DNA of 64,000 nucleotides, taken from positions 1 through 64,000 of the forward strand of contig JASWJB010000225.1 in the NCBI GenBank assembly GCA_032433595.1, written 5' to 3'. The notes beneath the pieces are model-generated. The model worked only from the letters and a program-made list of their open reading frames with translations, was not told the DNA's origin and searched no databases. The stretch comes from Conoideocrella luteorostrata (Eukaryota; Ascomycota; Sordariomycetes; Hypocreales; Clavicipitaceae). Below, in pieces: positions 31,163 through 41,577 of the stretch. A program made the position numbers and the translations under genes. How positions within the stretch are numbered: the stretch's first letter is position 1; every line of letters begins with the position of its first letter.

Positions 31163-34100
31163 GACTCCCGGCAGAGAGCGTAATTGAGGAAATGGAGGGC
31201 ATCAGTACAAGAACGGGGACTTGGCTCAGGATGCGCATTAAGTCTCTATAGACAGGTGGGTGGGAATATAAGCAGTGTTGTGTTTTATTAGTACGGATTC
31301 TATGATGATCGGAACTACATGACCATCTACCATCTCTAGATCTGATACTGATATGTAAGCCGGATTCACAAGGACAAGCTAAATCCAGACTCCCCGAGGT
31401 CTGTTGAGACTCTTGTGATTTTACTATACTGTTACTGTCGCGCACTGCCAATCGTTGAACAAATCATCCCACTCCCCTTGAGCCGCCTGTTCAGATCGGA
31501 GATCCTGTCAAGTTGTCCTACTTGCAGACAGTCCAGCTTAGTCATAGCAAAATTCAGGCTAAACAAGCGCGACTGATGTTTCTCTTGCGTCGTAGATATG
31601 ATGTACATGTACGGAGTACATAAGCATTATCCTTGTGGGGGACGCTCAGATCGCTTCTAGAAGCCTTGTCCATGGTGAAGAGGGGGGACGGGGGGATGCA
31701 TGCAAGGACTTCAAGGCTGATAAAACAATATTTCTTACCCGTTTACAATTGGTGGAGCAGAATGAAACGCCCAGGGCGCCGCCTTCGTTCACGACGTCTT
31801 TCATGCATTAGCTCCCTCCTGATGACACTGCCTACTTGCCCGTATTATCAAACAAAGACGTGGACCCTCCGGAGTGGTGATCTGCAACCGGATCCGTGCA
31901 TGGCGAGTGCCAAAATCACGCAGGAAGGCAAGGACAAGGTCATATGTAGGTAATGATGACTCGCTCATCCTGGGACAATTACAGGAAATTAGGTCCTCCA
32001 AATGGTTGTGTTTGCAAAAGCATGCTAATGCCCAAGGAAGCCGAGATGTTGTGGCGTAGCATCTAGCCCTGCAACGATGATTCCCTCTGACGATCCATCC
32101 AGATTGGCGGTAGTTAGGCAAGCTCGGATTCTTCGAGGCAGTTTTTGTCAAAACTTGCGCCGGTTTGAAACAGCATTGCAGCGTTTTGCTGCGAGAAGAC
32201 TGCCTGACTTGGACAGGGGCGGCACCATTGCCATGGGGGACATTAACTGGGCGGCTCCGGATCATTAGCTGGCTCGGGTCGCCGCCGGGCAGAGGGGGAG
32301 AAGAGGAGGGGCTGTTTAAAAGGCGACCAAGGGGGCTGCAGGGGCGTACATATGGCGGGGAACCCGCAGCCGGGGCTTTATTTAGCCGTTTTATTTTCTG
32401 TTTTTCAAGTTGGCTTTCATTGTGCACAATATGCAGTGAGCCCGACGTTGACGCAACAGAAGCATGAAGCATTGTAGTACACCTCCTGGCTAGATTCACG
32501 ATGCTTTCCCACGTACGAGTAATTCACTTTATCAGAGGTGTGGCACCCGAAGATGTTCGATACTGCGGTGACTGAAATTGGTGAAGCGAAGTCAAAGTGT
32601 TTCACCTATTAGACCCCCTAATTCTCGTGTGCGACGGAGACGGAGGATCGTTGTGAGATTTACTGGCATGTTTCCAATTACGGAGTAACTTAATTTGTTT
32701 TCAAACGATGCCCGGCACGAGAAGGTTGTTTGTCATGCACTATTCCCGTCCTCGGGTCTATTCAACGAATTGGCTGCGCTGGAGTGCAAATATGCACATG
32801 TCGATCGCGGTCTGGTGCAGATGCACCCGCTCGTCATGCAAGGCTCTGGCTTATCAAAGTCTGGAGTACTCCGTAGAACTCAACAACATTCCCTACACAG
32901 GGGCCACAACAACATGCAATGGCAATGTGCATGCAGGGCCATGTTTCTGGACCAAAACGCCATCAGCTTTGTTGTGCAGTAGCTACTAGTTAGTAAATAA
33001 TCGACCGGGAAGAAATGGGTGGGCGGAACAAAAGCTCTGTCTGGAAATGTCCAATATCAAATCAATCAGCCTTGCGAGGTCAGTAAATAGCCAGTCACCC
33101 CACCATTGTAGGACTGGCCGAGGGTCGTGAGTTTGGCGGGCGATTGACAAGAGTACAGTACGTCCGTACGTAGCTGGATTTGATGCAGGGAACATCGATT
33201 GATGATGAGGCTCGCGTATTTTCGACACTTGTCGTGTTAGCTATAGCGGGTTTGTCTTGCAGACGAAGAAATTGAGATCACCCGCGATCAGGATTCCGTC
33301 ATGCTGCATGTGGCCGCGGCATAGTTGTGACCCCATCAAAGGAACTGGTATGGCCAACAGACAATTTGTTCCTGTCGCCCGTTCCTGTGGCCGAATGTTT
33401 GTCTGGGCTTCCTTGCCTCCTTGCCCTTTAGCTTTCCCAGACAGAAGAACGAAGTGTATAACAATGCGTCCGCCAGAGACTGGGACCAGCTCCGAGCATC
33501 TGTCCCAACTTTGCCTTGTCACCAGAGACACTAATGAGACGAACACAGCCAGTAGAGCGTCCACTACTCCGTGGGAAACCCCGGCGTGCGGGTTCCGCCC
33601 AGGCCCTCCCCTGCCGGCATGTTGGCATCTTGGCATGGACTGCGTAGCCTGCAAGCCACTTAGCTCTCTTCGCCCCCCCGGCCTAGTTCCTAGCCCCCGC
33701 CCATCGCCAGCCCAAGAACCATTCGACACCAACACCGGTTTACTCTGCCCAATCTGACGAGTTGTGAAACGCCGCCGCTACCCAGATGCTAGTTATGCTC
33801 AATATACTCCGTAGTACGGAGTCAAGTTCATAGACACCAGCGGTCAGTACCCAAATTTCGAGCGACGCGGGTGTGAGGCTGTTGGTTACTCCGTGGTTAG
33901 CTGGTCGAGGAAATTAGGCGCTCCAGCTCGGAGTGCTCTGTGTTCCGTGCCAGCGGTGCGACCTGACCGTCAACGGATGCCTCGTGCTCAGTGCTTTAGG
34001 TAGCCCGTGCTCTCTGGCTGTCTCCGTCTCCCACTTGACGTATGTACTCCGTACATTGTATTCTTCCTTAGTTGGTCGCCTCTGCAGAGGGTCTCTCCCC

Positions 34101-34690
34101 TCCTCCCACCTTTCTTGATTCTTGCACTTGCTCCATCTTATCTTGAGCGGACTTTCTACCAGCTCAAGGGCTCTGTCGTTTGCAATTTACAAACCTGTAT
34201 AATTCTTCCTTGAGAGACAGTGCCCTGGACTTTGGCCGTCGTTCGAAATCCTCCTGCCTCCCCTTCTCTCTGCGACCTTGACTGGCACTTGACCGCTGCC
34301 GCCACCGCCGCTCCTGAGCCAAACTTAGCTATATACCGTGAACCCCCCCAGGTTCATGCGCCGACGCCCCTCTTTCGCCGCCGCGACTCGATAACGACAT
34401 CGAGAATTCCCCAGTCGTAAATTCGGCAAGACGCAGCAGAGCACGACTCGCCCCTTGCTCTATCTCGTTCCTGTTTTGTTTGTCATTGAGTTTACTGCCT
34501 AGTACATATGGTTATACCCTCGTCGGAGCTTGCACCGCGGCCGTCTTCTTCGTTCAGCATTGCCCACGTTTTCTTGACTTCAATACCATCCCAGTCTCGG
34601 GCACAAACGGTTCCGGCTTTCGAACCCGAGAAATTCTGCAACAACGTATTGCGCGGATCGACGCTTCCAGTTTGAAATTTCGCCGTCAGT
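31163..34690. other. Long gene-free region upstream of CLA4
   Basis: About 3.5 kb. The recurring TACGGAGTA word, in either orientation, is at 31610, 32679, 32867, 33805 and 34045. At 33805-33822 two copies face each other as TACTCCGTAGTACGGAGT. A 222-codon ATG-initiated ORF on the minus strand (to 31801) and overlapping ORFs of about 165 codons on both strands (33241-33757) have no recognisable family and are not called as genes. The last 600 bases are CT-rich and probably hold the CLA4 core promoter and leader. Confidence 0.45.
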
Positions 34691-35978
34691 ATGGCCCAAA
34701 ACGGGTATGTTATATCTGTCTCATTCCTCGACTCCTTAATTTGCACAAACTACGTCGATGCAAAGTGGCATGGAATTACCATTGCTCTTCCTTCCGAGCC
34801 ATAAACTTCTCAGACCGCCTCTCGTTGCAAACGAGCGTTTCGTTGTGATTGGATATCGTTCGTCACTGGGTCGTCGTTTGCCTGGCTGGGCTGCAAGACC
34901 TCTCCGCAGACGAGAGATTATTTACATGCCTCTAGCCATAGTAGCTTCTCCCAAGTCTGAACACCACATGTCCAGCTTGAATCCTGACCAAGACCCAGCG
35001 CAACCATATGCAATAGACTTCAGCTGACAGAGTTCCAGCCTCTATTCCGCCGGCCAGTTTATGAACCCTGGGCCGGCTCCTAAACCCCCTTCTTCTGACA
35101 GACCGAGGCTTAATTTGACGCCAAGCGCCAATTTACCAGGTAACATGGCCAACATGGCAATTTCCCCTATTCGAAGCACCGCCACATCGACTTACACCGG
35201 CTCTACAATCTCCTTGCCGATTGCCCGCCAACAGTCTAATAACATGGATGGCATGGGGGGGGTTGCTATAAAGAAGGAGGGCTGGGCATCAGTCAAGGAA
35301 AGTAAAAGCTTCATCCAACCGTGGAAGCAAAAGTATTTGATCCTTCGTAAGGAGTCTCTCGACTTTCACAAGACGGAAGGGGGCAAGGTTTCATACACAC
35401 TATACCTGAAGGATGTCGTGAATGTTGGCAGAGTAGAGGTTGGTGGCACCATTTTTGAAATCAAGAGAAAACCCGACGGCGCTTCCAGCAGCCCCGGTGA
35501 CGACGACGGTCAAACGAAGACTCTCCAGATCAAAGTTAAGGGTGATGACGATCTATATGAATGGATCGACTTCATCTACGGCGCTTGCCCCGGCATGGGT
35601 GGTGTGAGCAACCCAACCAACTTCTCCCATGCCGTTCACGTTGGATTTGATCCCCAAACTGGCGAGTTTGTTGGCTTGCCACCGGAGTGGTCCAAGTTGC
35701 TTAATTCTTCAGCAATCACCAAGGAGGATTATGAACGCAACCCTCAAGCTGTGTTCGAGGTCCTGGACTTCTACACTGATCTCGCAAAGAGAGCTGAAAA
35801 TCCAAATCAATACTCCAGTATGACGCCTACCCCTCCAGGAGGTATGCAACACAAGCAGCTAGGTGCCGGGAGCTCCATCGCCCCCCCTCGTCCGGCTCCT
35901 CCAACTCCTGCCCAGCGCAACTATAGCACTGCGTCTTCCCAATCGAGCGGGAGCACGCAAAGACGTCCAGATTATCAG

Positions 35979-36010
<32 letters not shown>

Positions 36011-37731
36011 ACAGCGTCAGCAGATGCAAAACATGTCTCCAAACTATATGTCACAGGATTCCTTGAGAGAGGAGCAGCGGAGGAAGCAGATGGATTCGCA
36101 ACGGCAGCGTGAAGCGGAAGACCGAGAACGAGAACGAAGGGAAATAGAGGCTTACAATGCATCTCTGCCTAAGAATAAAGTGCCCACGGCCCAGCAAGAG
36201 ATTGGTGGGTATGGCGGTAGCTCCAGCTCGTCACCATCGGGTGATCGATTTAACCCTACGAGAGCCGCGCCACCGGCGCCGAAGACGTCTGGCAGCCCGG
36301 CAAATAGTCTGCGTGCCCAGAGACCGGCTCCTCCTCCTCCCTCATCTACCTCCTCTTCTCGCCCTCCCCCAGGATCTCAATCAAGCTCCAGTGGATACCG
36401 CGATCCTGCAAGCCAAGCGTCCCGCATGCCGCGAAATGACGGCTCGCCGGCACCGAGAGGTCAGAACGGAACGCAAGCTTCCCAGCCAAGACAGCCCCAA
36501 CCGGCACAGGCTGCATCTCGTCTGCCTGCACCCGTCAAACCGCTCAACGTGGCTCCCAAGCCTAGCCAGAATCAACAAGCAGATGGCGTCAAGGCCGCCG
36601 AAGCTGCTCTCAGCGCAAAGCCAACGCCATCAGAACGTAAGCAGGATGTTCGCATGTCGACAATGTCAGAAAATGAGGTCATGGCAAAGCTTAAAGAAGC
36701 TGTATCCAAGGATGACCCAAATCTGTCGTATTCCAAGCAGAAGAAGATTGGCCAAGGTGCCTCTGGTTCAGTTTATGTCGCCAAGATTAAGGAGACTGCC
36801 CAGGGTATTGCACGAGAGATTCTTCGACAGCAGGGCGCTCGAGCGCAGGTTGCCATTAAGCAGATGGATCTGGCTCATCAACCGAGAAAAGAGCTGATTG
36901 TGAATGAGATCATGGTCATGAAAGACAGCAAGCACAGAAACATTGTCAACTTTGTTGATGCCTTCTTAAAAAATAACAACCAGGAACTCTGGGTGGTCAT
37001 GGAGTACATGGAGGGCGGGGCTCTCACTGATGTTATTGACAACAACCCATCTATTTCCGAGGAGCAGATTTCTACTATTTGCAATGAAGTGAGTTGCCAC
37101 ATACATGGCCCCTTCTTAGACACAATACTACTTTGACTACATACTGACATGAAGTCTCCGAAACAGACTTGCCGTGGTCTGCAGCATTTGCACTCCCAAA
37201 GCATCATCCACAGAGATATTAAGAGCGACAACGTTCTCCTCGATGCCCGGGGTAACGTCAAGATTAGTTAGTGTTGAGCGCTCCGTGCCTATCCATGTGT
37301 CTTCAAACTAACTTAGAGCAGCCGACTTTGGCTTCTGCGCCAAGCTCACAGAGACGAAATCGAAGCGAGCCACCATGGTGGGAACGCCTTATTGGATGGC
37401 CCCAGAAGTCGTCAAACAGAAGGAGTACGGTCCCAAGGTCGATGTCTGGTCGCTGGGCATCATGGCCATTGAAATGATCGAATCCGAGCCACCATACCTG
37501 AACGAAGAACCCCTAAAGGCACTCTATTTGATTGCTACGAACGGAACACCACGTCTAAAGAAGCCCGAGAAGCTCAGCAAAGAGCTCAAGGCATTTTTGT
37601 CGGTCTGCCTTTGCGTTGACGTCAAGAGCCGTGCCTCGGCCGAGGAATTGCTGGCACATGATTTTCTGAAGCATGGCTGCCCGTTAGGAAGCTTAGCGGA
37701 ACTCTTGGCGTTCAAGAAGCACGCTAAATAA
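34691..37731 (+). CDS. CLA4: PAK-family kinase CLA4 (PH, CRIB, kinase)
   Basis: Exons 34691-34704, 35033-37088, 37167-37266 and 37322-37731 give 859 residues. CLA4-type kinases are Cdc42/Rac effectors controlling polarity, septins and cytokinesis. Domains: PH at about 84-190 ([20 protein letters not shown]), CRIB at about 196-230 ([20 protein letters not shown]), a long Pro/Ser/Gln-rich linker with a run of 13 glutamines at about 319-331, and the kinase at about 570-850 with [39 protein letters not shown] and [10 protein letters not shown]. Both kinase introns are essential for the fold. The 14-base first exon (MAQNG) is my inference: sequence before the in-frame ATG at 35061 reads SLYSAGQFM in frame and looks coding. 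If it is wrong, the start is 35061. Confidence 0.9.
35977..36020 (+). repeat. CAG/CAA polyglutamine repeat in CLA4
   Basis: A CAG/CAA run codes for 13 consecutive glutamines followed by RQQ, within the disordered linker between the CRIB and kinase domains. Confidence 0.9.
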
Positions 37732-40700
37732 ATTATTTCCTCTCACTGTGGGAGTTTGTGTCGGCTTTTATCCCGCTGAATACAGTATTCGGTCTAGAAG
37801 GCGTGATTCCGCAAGCAGGAGAATGGCTGGCGCATGGCCCTTTGCAAAAAAAATAGCAGCTGTCGGCGTTTGGTTTGGGAAACGAAATATATGCTCCTCT
37901 TGATCAAGCGTCTAACGAATTTGGCGCTGAAGATATTTTGGCAGAATATGTGATTCCAATCGAGCAGTTTAGATTCAGGATGTCTCATGGTAGGGGTCCC
38001 CATAGATGATGCATACGTAAAAGGCACGAAGATATGGTGGTAATATGAGTGGCTTTGGGAGGTTCCTTGCCTCGATTCGGGGCTGCCAGGTAAAATACTC
38101 TTGTAATGTTTCAATAGACCGACTCTGTGGTCAAGTCTTCAACCAATGTAACAATGGCCCAGTGGACAAGAATAACATACACATTTCACGGTGGGACGTG
38201 CAGTCCAACGCGATGCACAAATCTATAAATTATTGGCTCAAGATAATTCTCATTGAAGAGGCTGTTGGGAGTTGACGGTCCTTCCTATGGCCTACTTCAT
38301 ATACAATCAACAATGAGTTGAGCCTTACTGCCTGGAAAAGAGAAATCAGTGAAGATTATTGTCGAGAGAACGGATGTCGTCAAATGGCTTAGGTTGGGGT
38401 GGAGTTGACACAACTCTGTACTCCAAACGGAGTACTGTGGGCGGATAGGCTCGGTGGATCCTCGTGCGAGATGGATTGGCTTAATACGGACTACCAATCT
38501 CAGTGGATGGCCAGCTTTCAGGTGTACATAATGTGCATGCCGCAAACCCCTGAAATATTGTCGCCCACACTTTTGGTTGCTTTGACTGGGGCCTTTGTCT
38601 AAAGTAGTTAGCTGCCTTGCCCCCTTTCCAGAGTTACTTGCCTCCTTGCTTGGGTATCGTTCCGTACCAATTGTTGGTATTATTCCTTCAGACAGAATGG
38701 TGGGACCCAGCGGTAAAGCGGCCATGCCATGCGTCCGTAACTGTGTGGTGTTGATTTGTACCGAGTGCTCAGTACGGTAGTTAGCCGCTCAGCCCTGTTT
38801 TGCCTACAATCCCGAGGGCTCCGCGCATCAGATCTAAGATCTGCTTAAAGTAGAATGAAGCTGTGACCACGAGCATCGTGATTCTATTGTCAGTCCCATC
38901 CATCTCCAGTTCTGGTGGGTTGTATACTACACAAGCCGCGATATGTTTTCTAAGAGCGGATACAGGAACAGGGACTTTTTACATGTGTCTCTGATTTATT
39001 AGTAAATAGACGGCTCAGCTCCCCCATGTTTCTCCCAGCGTGGGCAAAGATCAGTAGTTGACGCAGAAGTTCTCCGTACGCAGGGAGGGGTATACTTTAG
39101 TAGTTGAACATTTTAGCTACGTGAGAGAGAGAGAGAGCATGTTTACTCCGTACAGTCAGTTGGAATGCCTCATGGGTTCGGGTCTTACATAGCGTTTTCG
39201 TTACCTGACATCCCCTTATCGCCGTCCATCTTTAGCAGCAATCTATGTTAGGAGAAACACAATGTCAAATGGGGAGGTCTCAGCCGGGCTTCGTTGCCTA
39301 CTACAGTCGTCGACTGGTATCCGCAGAGGCAGAATGGAGCCACGTCAGAAAAATCCCAGCTGAGTTTTCACCTGCATATCCATCATCATTGTTCTTCTTG
39401 CCAGCTCATCCTGCTTGCAGAAGATGGCTTTTGGGATCGGCGACACAGCATCTCGGGCTCAGTGAACAGATAAGTACGGAGTAAGCCAGCTAGTTAGTTA
39501 TCAGGCAAGAAAAGGAAGTTTGTGGCGTTTTGGCGTCCGGCGCACCACGTACGGAGTACATGGGGTTGGGAGGACGCGTATGTTAGCTAGCACAAAAGGG
39601 ACTCCGTACGTGATGAGTTGGCGAACCAGGCCAGCCCTTGTTGTTGAAGTCTTGTTTCAGACCTCGGGGGCCAAGCAAGCCTCGTCTTCTGACTGGCCGT
39701 GAGGATCTGTGAAAGTGGCTCCCCGATCCTTGGTCGTGAATGGAGTGAGGATATTTTGGTGAATTGTACGGAGTATGGAGCATGGCAGAGTCACTAAAAT
39801 ACTGGGTGAATGTAGCCCGCCCCTTTTCCTTATTGTATGAAGCCATGTGGATGGAATTTCTTTTGAGAGCTTTTGACGTGGTCGTGGTCGTGGTGGTATT
39901 GTAGTACTTCTCTTACTATTGGAGTATGATTATCTGCCAGCCCAACAATGGCAAGACCTGGCGAGAAAGCTTGATGCAACATGCACTTGTCGCCAAATAG
40001 AGGTGAATATGGATTGGCATCCTGGAGGTCAGTCAGATCTTTGAAAGCCGATGGTGGCACGACTCGTCGAGTAGTTATCTAACTATTGGTATGACAGCAG
40101 CCATGTCCGCACGGAGTACTCCGTAGTTACTGCGTACCTTGATTCCGTATGTCAACTGAGAGCCATCATAAGACGGGAGCTTGGCGCTATTCGGCAGATC
40201 GGTCCAGTGGCTCACTTCTAAAACTGCTTCTACTATGGAGCAACTAACTAGTTAGTCAACTAACTGCATAGGTAGTCGTGCCTCTGGCTGATGCTAACCC
40301 CGCACACCAAGGGCCTCAGTCAGTCCAACCAGCTGCTTACAACTACTTACTCCGTATTGTAGGCGGTTTCGGGGGAGGCTAATAGCAAGTACCTGGCACA
40401 GTGGGGCTCCATTGTGTAGAGCCCGCGTCAATCCATCTCTGTGGTGTGCTGCGCCAGGGTAATTGACGCCAGGCTTTCGACTTCAACCCGAAAAATAGGG
40501 GCTGTTGGCCGCCCACAGTGCTGGAGTGCTGGCCAGCAAATAGCTGGCTTGTGCTCTCGGCACGGGCTGACACCTGCTGTAACAGTCTGGCCCTTGAGCA
40601 CAGAAGAAAGTTACTTTAGATCAGGCAGTTGGGGGTCGCCAGACAGCATTTGATCGAGCAGACAGCCCGCCAAATCCCCTGGCCTAGCACCTGCGCTCCT

Positions 40701-41577
40701 ATCTCCTGCGTCCGGATCCTCACCCAGCCTATCAAGTGATCCGTCCTTGGCTTGTCCGTAACCTACCATCCCATAGTATCGTGTCGTATCCTCCTCTCCA
40801 GCCCACGAAATCCACTCCCGTCATCATCATCACCATCAGCCTCTTTTTTTTTCTTCCCTCTCTCTTCCCTACCCTCTATCTCCTCTCCCCGCCTCCATCC
40901 CCCCATCTCCCCCCAATGAGGCCTGTATATTGATTGTTTTCAACTTTTATTTCTGCCTCGCTTCCTTATCCTTGTGACACCTCTCGCCGAGACCAACACT
41001 TCGGACGGACCGTTTCGCCCCGGCAGCTAGTTACGTGTACATTCACAGCTTCGAACCGGGACCATAACGGTTGCTGCGACAGCTGTCAACTGGTCATCCG
41101 GCATCGCCGTCTCTCACAAGAGACACTGTCGACCCCTTCACGCAGCTTTTTGCGACCTGGATGCTCACGATCGGTCGTTTCGGTCCCCCACGAGCAAGAA
41201 TCGGGAGTCTCGCTCGATCGATTTTTGTCACAGCATCTACCTCTTGTAATACCTGGCTACTAAACCACCTGGTGTTTCTACACGCTTGTGCACCTTTCAG
41301 CTCTGTTTAGGCTGATTGCCTCCTTCGTCGACCGCCAGCTTAGATTCTCATTCTCTGGCCTTCAGTCTCTCACGATTTTCTTTTTATTCTCGATTTCTTT
41401 TTTCTATTTTATTTCGAGCACGAATGCGAATTAGTCTCACGCAACGGCCGTAGCTGCATCGCATCGCACAGTTCATCCCGCGTCGGACGTAGTGTCAGAA
41501 GCTCAATTAGTATTCCTAGTCCATCTCACGGCTTTGCATTGCACCCCAGTGTCATGAGGTAAGCCAGGTAATTGATA
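37732..41577. promoter_or_regulatory. Long gene-free region and leader of the Puf gene
   Basis: About 3.8 kb. TACGGAGTA in either orientation occurs at 39144, 39475, 39550, 39767, 40117 and 40348, with several near matches (38409, 39073, 39603). The 40117 copy is half of a perfect palindrome, ACGGAGTACTCCGT, at 40111-40124. AACTAACTAGTTAGTC lies at about 40247. A strong pyrimidine tract at about 40840-40912 looks like the core promoter, implying a leader of about 650 bases with upstream ATGs, including ATG..TGA at 40916-40933 and ATGAGGTAA at 41554-41562. No credible gene was found. Confidence 0.45.
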
